The position numbers were made by a program, and so were the translations under genes. The notes under the pieces were generated by a model that was not told where the DNA came from, made no database searches, and worked only from the letters and a program-made list of their open reading frames with translations. Shown in pieces: positions 1-6,911 of a DNA stretch of 15,299 nucleotides (position 1 is the stretch's first letter; each line of letters starts with the position of its first letter). Source of the stretch: Deltaproteobacteria bacterium. GTDB lineage: Bacteria > Desulfobacterota > Desulfuromonadia > Desulfuromonadales > Geopsychrobacteraceae. The DNA lies in contig JAACTI010000071.1 in the NCBI GenBank assembly GCA_009993495.1, positions 1 to 15,299 of the forward strand. Reading direction: 5' to 3'.

Positions 1-1
1 T

Positions 2-481
2 GATGCGTCTTACTGCAATTACGCTGAGTTCGATTTCGAAGTTCCGGTGCGGGAAGAAGGCGACACCTTCGCGCGTTACAAGGTGCGTCTCGATGAAATG
101 CGTCAGGCCGCCCGCATTATTTTACAGGCCCTCGACAAGCTCAAGCCCGGCCCGATTTTGGCCGATTGCCCGCAGGTCTGTCTGCCACCCAAAAAAGATG
201 TGGTGAACACCATCGAAGGGTTGATTCATCACTTCAAGATTGTGTCTGAAGGCTTTAAACCGGAAAAAGGCGAAGTTTATGTGGGTATCGAGGCCCCCAA
301 AGGAGAATTAGGCTATTACCTGGTGTCTGACGGTTCGGCCCATCCCTACCGGATGAAAATTCGTCCGCCTTCGTTTGTAAACTTGCAGGCCCTGCCACAG
401 ATGGTTGAAGGGGTTCTGCTGGCGGATGTTATTGCGACCATCGGAACCCTTGATATCGTCCTGGGTGAAATTGACCGCTGA
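2..481 (+). CDS. nuoD: NADH-quinone oxidoreductase subunit D (NuoD), 3' part only
   Basis: This is the C-terminal 159 residues of the 49-kDa-type subunit of complex I; the start lies outside the window. The frame opens at base 2 and runs to TGA at 479-481. NuoD sits in the peripheral arm and, with NuoB, forms the quinone-reduction site. Visible family marks are FDFEVPV near the window edge, GDTFARYKVRLDEM, PKGELGYYLVSDG, the YRMKIRPPSF block and the typical ending GTLDIVLGEIDR. The family is usually about 390-400 residues when separate from NuoC, so roughly 40 per cent is seen; whether it is fused to NuoC cannot be told from here. It is followed 31 bases later by nuoE in the same operon. Identification is secure. 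Confidence 0.95.
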   Translation, partial: DASYCNYAEFDFEVPVREEGDTFARYKVRLDEMRQAARIILQALDKLKPGPILADCPQVCLPPKKDVVNTIEGLIHHFKIVSEGFKPEKGEVYVGIEAPKGELGYYLVSDGSAHPYRMKIRPPSFVNLQALPQMVEGVLLADVIATIGTLDIVLGEIDR

Positions 482-482
482 A

Positions 483-507
483 CCTCTTGACGGAATGGTG
501 AAAGAGG
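483..507 (+). other. Inverted repeat sequestering the nuoE Shine-Dalgarno
   Basis: CCTCTT at 483-488 is perfectly complementary to AAGAGG at 502-507, with a 13-base loop. The right arm is the core of the nuoE ribosome-binding site (AGAGGAAG, start codon at 513), so pairing would mask it. The left arm begins directly after the nuoD stop, so ribosomes finishing nuoD would open the stem. The pairing is seen in the sequence; translational coupling is inferred. Confidence 0.4.
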
Positions 508-512
508 AAGTT

Positions 513-1010
513 ATGACTGAGGTTGCTCAGCAAGAAACACAAAAAGAGGTTGATCTGACTGCCGCCAACCAGATTCTGGATAAATACCAGGATATGCACG
601 GGGCCTTGATGCCGGTATTGCAGGATATTCAGGAGGCTTACGGTTTCATTCCTGAAGAAACTGTGCATTTAGCCGCAGAGCGTTTGAACGTTTATGCCAG
701 TCAGATCTATGGGGTGCTCACCTTTTACGCGCAGTTTCATTTGGAACCGCGTGGCAAATATATTATGCGGGTCTGCATGGGGACTGCCTGTCACGTCAAG
801 GGCGCCAGTCGAATTGCCGAAACTCTGAAGGATCGACTGGGCATTGCTCACGCTGAAACAACGCCAGATTTGAAATTCACTGCTGAGTATGTCGCTTGTA
901 TCGGGGCTTGCGGAATGGCGCCGGTCATTATGGTGAACGATGGGACATACGGTAGCATGACTGTCCAGAAAATGGATGAAGTCATTGCAAAATACAAGAA
1001 CATGGATTGA
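513..1010 (+). CDS. nuoE: NADH-quinone oxidoreductase subunit E (NuoE), 2Fe-2S
   Basis: This is the 24-kDa-type subunit of complex I, a thioredoxin-fold protein in the NADH-oxidising module that carries the N1a [2Fe-2S] cluster beside NuoF. The predicted protein is 165 residues, normal for the family. The four cluster ligands are visible as C88 and C93 (CMGTAC) and C129 and C133 (CIGAC); the N-terminal half carries the usual helical segment with GFIPEE and YGVLTFYAQF. The frame is open further upstream to 405 and has another ATG at 495, but the ATG at 513 is preceded at good distance by AGAGGAAG (503-510) and avoids overlap with nuoD, so it is chosen. It lies between nuoD (31-base gap) and nuoF (39-base gap). 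Close relatives also occur in NAD-linked hydrogenases and formate dehydrogenases, but the operon fixes it as NuoE. Confidence 0.96.
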   Translation: MTEVAQQETQKEVDLTAANQILDKYQDMHGALMPVLQDIQEAYGFIPEETVHLAAERLNVYASQIYGVLTFYAQFHLEPRGKYIMRVCMGTACHVKGASRIAETLKDRLGIAHAETTPDLKFTAEYVACIGACGMAPVIMVNDGTYGSMTVQKMDEVIAKYKNMD

Positions 1011-1026
1011 GGTTAAACCCTTAACC
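1011..1026 (+). repeat. Small perfect hairpin between nuoE and nuoF
   Basis: GGTTAA-ACCC-TTAACC begins directly after the nuoE stop codon: a perfect 6-bp stem with a 4-base loop. It lacks a U-tract and is AT-rich, so it is not a terminator. It could mark an mRNA processing point or be incidental. Confidence 0.35.
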
Positions 1027-1049
1027 ATCGCGGGCATCGAGGAAGATTT

Positions 1050-2834
1050 ATGGCCGAGACTGCTGAAAAACTGAAAATTTTGATTTGCCAGGGCACCGGT
1101 GGCCTTGCATCCGGCGCAGCTGCTGTCGCTGCGGCCTTCTCTGCTGAGTTTGAAAAGCAGGGGGTTGAAGCGACCGTTGGTAAGCGCTGCGAGGTTGTCG
1201 GCACAGGTTGCCGCGGCTTATGCGCCAACGATGTGCTGGTAGATGTGTGCCTCCCGGGCCATGAAGCGGTGACCTACGATTTCGTAACCCCGGAACTGGT
1301 GCCGCAGATCGTTGCCGAACATATTCTCGCCAACGAACCGGTTGAAAAGAAAAAAGCGGGCCCTTATTACGAAAAGTTTCTGGAGAAGCAGCAGCGCATT
1401 ATTTTCTCGCGGTGTGGAACCATTAATGCTGAGAGCATTGAAGATTTTTTCGAACATCGAGGTTTTCAAGGCATCAAAAAAGCCTTGACCATGACGTCGG
1501 CCGAGGTAATCGACGAAGTTAAAAAGTCGGGCCTGCGCGGGCGGGGAGGCGGTGGCTTCCCGACCGGGATGAAATGGTCTTTCGCTGCGGGCTCTCCCGG
1601 CACGGAAAAATATCTCATTTGTAATGCGGATGAAGGCGATCCCGGCGCTTTTATGGATCGCTCGGTGCTTGAAGGCGACCCCTACGGTTTGATTGAAGGC
1701 ATGATGATCGGGGCCTACGCCATTGGTTGCACCTTTGCCTATGTGTACGTGCGGGCTGAGTACCCTTTGGCCATCAAACGCCTGCAGATGGCGATTGATA
1801 CCTGTTATGAGCGTGGCTACCTGGGGAAGAAAAATTCCCTTGGATTCCCCCGTCCTTTGGATATGCGGATTAAGGCCGGTGCCGGTGCCTTTGTTTGTGG
1901 TGAAGAAACCGCACTCATGGCCTCGATTGAGGGCCAGCGCGGCATGTCGCGTCCGCGTCCGCCTTTTCCTGCGGTTCGCGGCCTCTGGGGCAAGCCGACC
2001 AATATCAACAACGTAGAAACCTTTGCCAACGTTTCCTACATCTTTTACAACGGCGCTGACTGGTATGCCTCCATCGGAACCGAAGGCACCAAGGGCACCA
2101 AGATCTTTGCCTTGACCGGCAAGGTTAAGCACACCGGTCTGGTCGAAGTCCCGGCCGGTACCACCATGAAGGAAGTTATTTACGACGTTTGCGGCGGAAT
2201 TCTCAACAACCGCAAATTCAAGGCAGTCCAGGCTGGCGGGCCTTCGGGCGGCTGTCTGCCTGCTGAGGCGATCGAGACCGAGGTTGACTACGATTCGCTG
2301 ATCAAGGCCGGTGCGATGATGGGATCGGGTGGTCTGGTTGTCATGGACGAAACCACCTGTATGGTCGATATCGCCCGATTCTTCCTCAACTTCACCCGCG
2401 TTGAATCTTGTGGCAAGTGCATTCCCTGCCGGATCGGCTTGAAAATCATGCTTGAAATTCTTGAGCGGATTACCCAGGGGAAGGGACGCGAAGGCGATCT
2501 TGAACTGCTTGAAGACATGGCCTACGACATCAAGAAAAGTTCGCTGTGTGGCCTGGGTCAAACCGCGCCTAACCCGGTATTGTCGACCCTGCGCTATTTC
2601 CGTCACGAGTACGAAGCGCACATCAAAACCGGCGAATGCCCCTCGCATTCCTGCAAGCCTTTGCTTCACTTTGAAGTGATGGAAGATAAATGTAAGAAAT
2701 GCGGCATGTGCCCACGCGTTTGTCCGGTTGATGCAATTACCTGGGAAAAAGGCACGGTGGCATACATCGACAGGAATAAATGCACCGAGTGTACGTCCTG
2801 CTACGATGCCTGCCGTTTCATGGCAATCAAATAA
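1050..2834 (+). CDS. nuoF: NADH-quinone oxidoreductase subunit F (NuoF), long form with extra Fe-S domains
   Basis: This is the 51-kDa-type subunit that binds NADH and FMN and starts electron transfer in complex I. The protein is 594 residues, much longer than the about 440 of the E. coli type. In order it has an N-terminal thioredoxin-like 2Fe-2S domain (about 7-95; cysteines C13, C47, C54, C58), the NADH/FMN core (GRGGGGFPTG 164-173, CNADEGDPGA 191-200), an SLBB region (about 345-420), the N3 [4Fe-4S] site (C454, C457, C460, C500), and a ferredoxin tail with two CxxCxxCxxxC motifs (C548-C558 and C578-C588). This layout matches the NuoF form of Geobacter-like bacteria and the HydB/HndC subunits of NAD(P)-linked hydrogenases. 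In the first domain the second cysteine of the usual CxGTxC motif is Gly18. The ATG at 1050 follows GAGGAAG (1039-1045). It lies in the operon between nuoE and nuoG. Confidence 0.96.
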   Translation: MAETAEKLKILICQGTGGLASGAAAVAAAFSAEFEKQGVEATVGKRCEVVGTGCRGLCANDVLVDVCLPGHEAVTYDFVTPELVPQIVAEHILANEPVEKKKAGPYYEKFLEKQQRIIFSRCGTINAESIEDFFEHRGFQGIKKALTMTSAEVIDEVKKSGLRGRGGGGFPTGMKWSFAAGSPGTEKYLICNADEGDPGAFMDRSVLEGDPYGLIEGMMIGAYAIGCTFAYVYVRAEYPLAIKRLQMAIDTCYERGYLGKKNSLGFPRPLDMRIKAGAGAFVCGEETALMASIEGQRGMSRPRPPFPAVRGLWGKPTNINNVETFANVSYIFYNGADWYASIGTEGTKGTKIFALTGKVKHTGLVEVPAGTTMKEVIYDVCGGILNNRKFKAVQAGGPSGGCLPAEAIETEVDYDSLIKAGAMMGSGGLVVMDETTCMVDIARFFLNFTRVESCGKCIPCRIGLKIMLEILERITQGKGREGDLELLEDMAYDIKKSSLCGLGQTAPNPVLSTLRYFRHEYEAHIKTGECPSHSCKPLLHFEVMEDKCKKCGMCPRVCPVDAITWEKGTVAYIDRNKCTECTSCYDACRFMAIK

Positions 2835-2835
2835 G

Positions 2836-2854
2836 CGAACCCTTTTGGGGTTCG
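2836..2854 (+). repeat. Hairpin between nuoF and nuoG
   Basis: CGAACCC (2836-2842) pairs perfectly with GGGTTCG (2848-2854) around a 5-base loop TTTTG. It starts two bases after the nuoF stop and ends eight bases before the nuoG Shine-Dalgarno. No run of T follows, so a terminator is unlikely; an RNA-processing or stability element is possible. Confidence 0.45.
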
Positions 2855-2872
2855 ACTGAACAAGAGGTCACG

Positions 2873-5344
2873 ATGGTTAATCTGACGATTGACGGCAAAG
2901 AAATTCAGGTCAGCAAAACCGCTACGATTTATCAGGCGGCCAAGGAAGCGGGTATTTATATCCCGGTTCTGTGCTATGCCAAGAAGCTTCTCCCTTATGG
3001 TGCCTGCCGGGTGTGTCTGGTTGAGGTTGAACAGATGAAGGGCCGTCTGATTCCGTCCTGCACGACGCCGGTGACCCAGGGTATGATCGTCAACACCATG
3101 TCTGCTGAAATCCGCAAAGTGCGCAAGACCGTGCTCGAATTTCTGCTGGTCAATCATGTTGTTGAGTGCCCGGTCTGTGACAAGGGCGGCGAATGTGATC
3201 TGCAAGACCTGACCTATGAATACGAAGTGGTGACTAACCGTTTTGAAGGTGAGAAGTTTGATCTCCCTAAAGATGAAGTTAACCCTTTGCTTGAGCGCAA
3301 TATGAATCGCTGCGTTCTGTGCGGTAAGTGTGTGCGTGTTTGTGATGAGGTGGTTGGTTTCGGTTCTTATTCTTTTATTAACCGTGGTTTTGAGACCAAA
3401 ATTGCCACCGCTTACGACCGTGGCCTTGATTGTGAGTTCTGTGGCCAGTGTGTGTCCATGTGCCCGGTTGGGGCTATTTTGCCGCGCCCCTTCAAGTTCA
3501 AGGCCCGCCCCTGGCAGCTCAAAGAGGTCAACTCGGTCTGTGGCTATTGCGGCAACGGATGTACTGTCACCTTTGGTACCAAAGACAACGAAGTTCAGAC
3601 GATTCGATTTAATGACAACACCGGCGTGAACGACGGCAACCTGTGTGTGCGTGGGCGCTTTGGTTATTCCTACGTCAACAGCAAGGAGCGTTTAACGGTC
3701 CCTTTAATACGCGTTGAGGGTGAGTTGGTTGAAACGACCTGGGACACCGCACTCGCCAAGGTGACCGAAGGATTCCGCACCGCCGGCAGCCAACTGGGAA
3801 TTATCAGCGGTGCGCGTTTGGCCAATGAAGAGCTTTATCTGTTGAAATCCCTGGCGGGGGCTGTCGGTACAGGCAATCTCGATCATTCGGGCGGCGAATG
3901 CTACAAGGGTTTGACGGAGGGGTTGCAGCCAACTCTGGGGCTCCAAGCCTCAACCGCGACTTTTCCCCAGGTGGAAAAAGCCGACGCCATTCTGGTCATC
4001 CGTAATGATTTCTATGAGACTCACCCGGTCTTTGGCATGGTGATCAATCAGGCTGTCAAGCGCAACGATGCCCAACTCAGCGTCATTACCGATAAAAAAG
4101 GTAAGTTGACCCGCATGCCCCACGCCCGGGCCCTGCTGCACAAGCCGGGCCTCGAAGTGAACCTGTTGAACGCTTTGTGCCGCAGTCTGCTTGATGAGGG
4201 TTTGGCTAAAATTGAGGGTTTGCAGGGTCTGAATGAATTTCAGGAAAGTCTGGAGGCTTATGCGGTTGAGGCAGTCGCTACCGCGACCGGGGTCGCTGCC
4301 GATGCTATTCGCCAGACAGCCCGTGAACTGGCGGAAGCCGGAAATGCCGCCATCATTCTGGGGTACGGCTTGCCCTACACCGCGCAGAGTCGTGAGCTGG
4401 GGATTGCTGCAGCAAACCTTGCCCTGCTGACGGGTATTGCCGGTCGCCAAGGCTCGGGGCTTTATCTCTGCGGTGAAAAGAGCAACAGTCAGGGCGCAAT
4501 TGATCTGCAGATTCTGCCGGCCACGGGAGCCATGGGGGTTGGCGCCATGCTGCAAGCGGCGGCGGCGAATAAGTTGCAAGCTCTTTATATTGCGGGTGAA
4601 GATCCTTTGGCCTCCTATCCTGACCGCGCCTTGACTGAAAAAGCCCTCAATAAGTCACCGTTCGTTGTGGTTCAGGATCTGTTCCTGACCGAAACCGCCA
4701 AGCAGGCAGATGTGGTTCTTCCTGCTGCCAGTTTTGCCGAAAAAACCGGTACTTTCACCAATGCCGAACGGCGGATTCAGCGGCTTTTACCCGGGATCAA
4801 ATCACCGGGGCAGGCCAAAAGTGATTTTGCCATCTTCCAGGCCCTCTTGGCCGGTTTCGGCGCCAGTGCTCCTGCCAATGAAAATGAGGCTTTTGCGGCA
4901 CTGGCGGCCGTGACCCCGGGATACGAAATGGTCAACCTCGCGATGATCGGGGCGCAGGGTTATGTGTGGGGTGGCGAAACACTTGTTCCCGAAACGCGAA
5001 ACCTGGTTCCCGTCGCCGGAAATAAAGAACTTAAGGCACGTTTCCAGCTGCTGGTTGGAAGCTGCCTCTACCATAGTGGCACAACAAGTTTGCACGCCAG
5101 CGGCCCCATGTCGGTGGTTTCGGAGCCTTATATCGAGTTCGGTCGTGAAGACGCCGCCGAACTGAAAATTACGGACGAGCAACAGGTGAAAATCAAAGCT
5201 GCTGGTGGAGAGATTACGGCCAAGGCTAAGGTTGACCGACGTCTGCCCAAAGGGGTTCTTTTTGCGCCCTATCATTTCAGCAGTCTTGGTCTGAACCGTA
5301 TTTATCAAGGTCAAGCTGCGATTGCGGTTGAAGTCAGCAAATAG
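2873..5344 (+). CDS. nuoG: NADH-quinone oxidoreductase subunit G (NuoG)
   Basis: This is the 75-kDa-type Fe-S subunit that carries electrons from NuoF towards NuoI. The predicted protein is 823 residues. It has an N-terminal [2Fe-2S] domain (C34, C45, C48, C63), the His-Cys [4Fe-4S] site (H95, C99, C102, C108), two ferredoxin-type sites (C147-C157 and C187-C197), and CxxCxxxC-x27-C (C223, C226, C230, C258), the spacing of the off-path N7 cluster known in E. coli and Thermus. The rest is a molybdopterin-oxidoreductase-like body that in complex I holds no cofactor, with a C-terminal dinucleotide-binding-like domain (about 705-815, with FGREDAAELKI). The frame is open back to 2780 inside nuoF, but the ATG at 2873 has AAGAGG (2862-2867) at proper distance and starts the family's usual N-terminus. 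Formate dehydrogenase alpha subunits are related, but the context decides. Confidence 0.95.
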   Translation: MVNLTIDGKEIQVSKTATIYQAAKEAGIYIPVLCYAKKLLPYGACRVCLVEVEQMKGRLIPSCTTPVTQGMIVNTMSAEIRKVRKTVLEFLLVNHVVECPVCDKGGECDLQDLTYEYEVVTNRFEGEKFDLPKDEVNPLLERNMNRCVLCGKCVRVCDEVVGFGSYSFINRGFETKIATAYDRGLDCEFCGQCVSMCPVGAILPRPFKFKARPWQLKEVNSVCGYCGNGCTVTFGTKDNEVQTIRFNDNTGVNDGNLCVRGRFGYSYVNSKERLTVPLIRVEGELVETTWDTALAKVTEGFRTAGSQLGIISGARLANEELYLLKSLAGAVGTGNLDHSGGECYKGLTEGLQPTLGLQASTATFPQVEKADAILVIRNDFYETHPVFGMVINQAVKRNDAQLSVITDKKGKLTRMPHARALLHKPGLEVNLLNALCRSLLDEGLAKIEGLQGLNEFQESLEAYAVEAVATATGVAADAIRQTARELAEAGNAAIILGYGLPYTAQSRELGIAAANLALLTGIAGRQGSGLYLCGEKSNSQGAIDLQILPATGAMGVGAMLQAAAANKLQALYIAGEDPLASYPDRALTEKALNKSPFVVVQDLFLTETAKQADVVLPAASFAEKTGTFTNAERRIQRLLPGIKSPGQAKSDFAIFQALLAGFGASAPANENEAFAALAAVTPGYEMVNLAMIGAQGYVWGGETLVPETRNLVPVAGNKELKARFQLLVGSCLYHSGTTSLHASGPMSVVSEPYIEFGREDAAELKITDEQQVKIKAAGGEITAKAKVDRRLPKGVLFAPYHFSSLGLNRIYQGQAAIAVEVSK

Positions 5345-5366
5345 TGACAGAAAATTGCGGTTGAAG
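5321..5366 (+). repeat. 13-base direct repeat straddling the nuoG stop codon
   Basis: ATTGCGGTTGAAG occurs at 5321-5333, coding for the last residues of NuoG, and again at 5354-5366 just past the stop, an offset of 33 bases. The bases after the two copies differ. It may be a relic of a short duplication of the gene end. The second copy also supplies the left arm of the small hairpin at 5356-5371. Confidence 0.5.
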
Positions 5367-5371
5367 CCGCA
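5356..5371 (+). repeat. Small hairpin between nuoG and nuoH
   Basis: TGCGG (5356-5360) pairs with CCGCA (5367-5371) around a 6-base loop; a further T-G wobble is possible. No T-tract follows, so it is not a plausible terminator. It lies in the 68-base nuoG-nuoH gap, the widest inside the operon. Confidence 0.3.
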
Positions 5372-5401
5372 GTAACGGCACAACGCCATAAACGTCAAGA
5401 A

Positions 5402-5406
5402 AGAGG
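5402..5406 (+). promoter_or_regulatory. Ribosome-binding site deciding the nuoH start
   Basis: AGAGG at 5402-5406 touches an in-frame ATG at 5407 but lies six bases before a second ATG at 5413. Only the second has workable spacing, so nuoH is placed at 5413. The site is flanked by a weak CGTCA/TGACG inverted repeat (5393-5397 and 5414-5418). Confidence 0.6.
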
Positions 5407-5412
5407 ATGGTC

Positions 5413-6477
5413 ATGACGCCAGAAGTATTGAGCCTCTCAAATGCCCCGGCACTCTGGACCGCAGCGATGCTGGTGAAGATTGTCGTCGCCTTCAGTGTGC
5501 TGATGGGGATCGTTGCCTATGCAACCTGGGTTGAGCGTAAGGTTATTGGTCGGATGCAAACACGTCTTGGACCGACAATGACGGGTCCAATGGGGTTGCT
5601 GCAACCTATTGCCGACGGACTTAAGCTTTTCTTTAAGGAAGACATTATTCCCAGCGAAGCCTCGAAGTTTGCCTTTGTGCTTGCCCCGATGATGATTCTG
5701 GCTCCGGCGCTGATTTCCATGGCGGTTATTCCCTTCAGCGGTGATTTTCTCTTCACCTTCGACGGCATAACCTATGCCGTGCCGATGCAGATCACCGATC
5801 TGAATATCGGCATCCTGTTCATTCTTGCCATGGCCGGTCTCGGCGTTTACGGCATAGTGCTCGCCGGGCTGGCGTCTAACAGTAAATATTCGTTGATTGG
5901 TGGTATTCGCGCTTCGGCGCAGATGATCTCCTACGAATTGGCCGCAGGCCTGTCAATTATCGCAATTTTCATGCTGTCCGAGACCTTGAGCTTAAGTGGC
6001 ATAGTCGCCGCGCAACAACAGGTACTCTGGGGTATTGCTGCCCTGCCGAGCTGGATGCATAACTGGTACATTTTCAGTCAACCCCTGGCTTTTGGTTTGT
6101 TCGTGGTTGGTTCCATGGCAGAAATTAACCGGACGCCATTCGATTTGCCTGAAGCAGAAACAGAGCTGGTTTCTGGTTTCTGTACCGAATACTCCTCCAT
6201 GAAATACGCGCTCTTTTTCATGGCTGAGTACGCCAATATGGTAACTATCAGTGCCATCGCGACGACGCTCTTTCTGGGCGGCTGGGACGGACCTTTCCCT
6301 GGATGGATCAACTTCCTGCTCAAGGTTTTTGCCTTCATGTTCTTTTTTATCTGGATTCGTGCCACTTTTCCGCGACTGCGCTATGACCAGTTGATGCAAT
6401 TGGGCTGGAAAATCATGCTCCCCCTGGCGCTTGGAAACATTGTGGTGACCGCAATTGCGGTACTGCTTTGGCACTAA
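5413..6477 (+). CDS. nuoH: NADH-quinone oxidoreductase subunit H (NuoH)
   Basis: This is the membrane subunit (ND1 type) that docks the peripheral arm and forms much of the quinone channel. The protein is 354 residues with about eight hydrophobic helices, the usual size. Landmarks are WVERKVIGRMQTRLGP (39-54), GLLQPIADGLKLFFKE (61-76), ASAQMISYELAAGL (167-180), the charged quinone-channel loop AEINRTPFDLPEAETELVSG (236-255), and RATFPRLRYDQLM (316-328) near the C-terminus. All acidic residues of the characteristic loops are present. The alternative ATG at 5407 abuts the Shine-Dalgarno and is rejected. It follows nuoG by 68 bases and precedes nuoI by 24. Related membrane subunits occur in energy-converting hydrogenases, but these motifs and the context fit NuoH. 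Confidence 0.97.
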   Translation: MTPEVLSLSNAPALWTAAMLVKIVVAFSVLMGIVAYATWVERKVIGRMQTRLGPTMTGPMGLLQPIADGLKLFFKEDIIPSEASKFAFVLAPMMILAPALISMAVIPFSGDFLFTFDGITYAVPMQITDLNIGILFILAMAGLGVYGIVLAGLASNSKYSLIGGIRASAQMISYELAAGLSIIAIFMLSETLSLSGIVAAQQQVLWGIAALPSWMHNWYIFSQPLAFGLFVVGSMAEINRTPFDLPEAETELVSGFCTEYSSMKYALFFMAEYANMVTISAIATTLFLGGWDGPFPGWINFLLKVFAFMFFFIWIRATFPRLRYDQLMQLGWKIMLPLALGNIVVTAIAVLLWH

Positions 6478-6483
6478 CCCTTT

Positions 6484-6498
6484 TATCCAACGAGGATA
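6484..6498 (+). other. Short inverted repeat overlapping the nuoI Shine-Dalgarno
   Basis: TATCC (6484-6488) is complementary to GGATA (6494-6498) with loop AACGA. The nuoI Shine-Dalgarno GAGGA (6492-6496) lies across the loop and right arm. The stem is only 5 bp and AT-rich, so any effect is speculative. Confidence 0.25.
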
Positions 6499-6501
6499 GT
6501 T

Positions 6502-6897
6502 ATGTTTAGAGAGTTTGCCAAAGGGCTGAGTATTACGCTGAAGCATCTGCTGCCTGGCCACAGCACCACGGTTCAATACCCCAAGGAGCGACTTCCCCTT
6601 GCACCACGTTTTCGTGGGTTGCATCGCCTGGTGCCGACCCAGACGCGTGAGAAATGTGTTGCTTGTTATCTGTGCCCCACAGTTTGTCCGGCGAAATGTA
6701 TCACCGTAGAGTCGGGTGAAAACGCGCAGGGAGAGAAGTACCCCAAGGTGTACAAGATCGACCTGCTGCGGTGCATTTTTTGCGGTTATTGTGTCGAAGC
6801 TTGCCCGGTTGAGGCCCTTGAAATGTCGGATCAGTATGAACTGGCCAACTTCAAGCGGGAAGATTTTAATTTCGAAAAAGAACGTCTTCTCAGATAA
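6502..6897 (+). CDS. nuoI: NADH-quinone oxidoreductase subunit I (NuoI), 2x[4Fe-4S]
   Basis: This is the TYKY-type ferredoxin subunit carrying clusters N6a and N6b, which pass electrons from NuoG to the N2 cluster of NuoB. The protein is 131 residues, shorter than the 180 of E. coli because both ends are brief; it is still complete around the clusters. The two motifs are C52-x2-C55-x2-C58-x3-C62 and C91-x2-C94-x2-C97-x3-C101, each followed by Pro. The N-terminal stretch has the usual amphipathic membrane-contacting segment (FAKGLSITLKHLL) and the YPKER and FRGLHRLV elements. ATG 6502 follows GAGGA (6492-6496). The neighbours are nuoH (24-base gap) and nuoJ (14-base gap). Confidence 0.96.
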   Translation: MFREFAKGLSITLKHLLPGHSTTVQYPKERLPLAPRFRGLHRLVPTQTREKCVACYLCPTVCPAKCITVESGENAQGEKYPKVYKIDLLRCIFCGYCVEACPVEALEMSDQYELANFKREDFNFEKERLLR

Positions 6898-6911
6898 GGA
6901 GCTGGCAAGAG

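Noticed and set aside
405..512. Upstream extension of nuoE (ATG at 405 or 495)
   Set aside because: The first would overlap nuoD by 77 bases and add residues not found in the family; the second has no good Shine-Dalgarno. ATG 513 has both good spacing and family length.
1218..2669. A 483-codon open frame on the minus strand, opposite nuoF
   Set aside because: It lies wholly antisense to a well-identified gene, its translation has no recognisable family motifs, and it fits the long shadow frames caused by codon bias.
2780..2872. Upstream extension of nuoG into nuoF
   Set aside because: It overlaps the conserved ferredoxin tail of NuoF in another frame; ATG 2873 has a proper ribosome-binding site and the family's N-terminus.
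3950..4579. A 209-codon open frame on the minus strand inside nuoG
   Set aside because: It is opposite the conserved NuoG body, with no recognisable domain and no convincing independent gene signal.
2873..5344. Possible molybdenum-dependent oxidoreductase (formate dehydrogenase alpha) instead of NuoG
   Set aside because: The order of Fe-S sites, the N7-type spacing and the placement between nuoF and nuoH fit NuoG; related folds explain the similarity.
5992..6624. A 210-codon open frame on the minus strand across the nuoH-nuoI junction
   Set aside because: It is antisense to conserved coding sequence of both genes and its translation shows no domain-like pattern, so it is a shadow frame.
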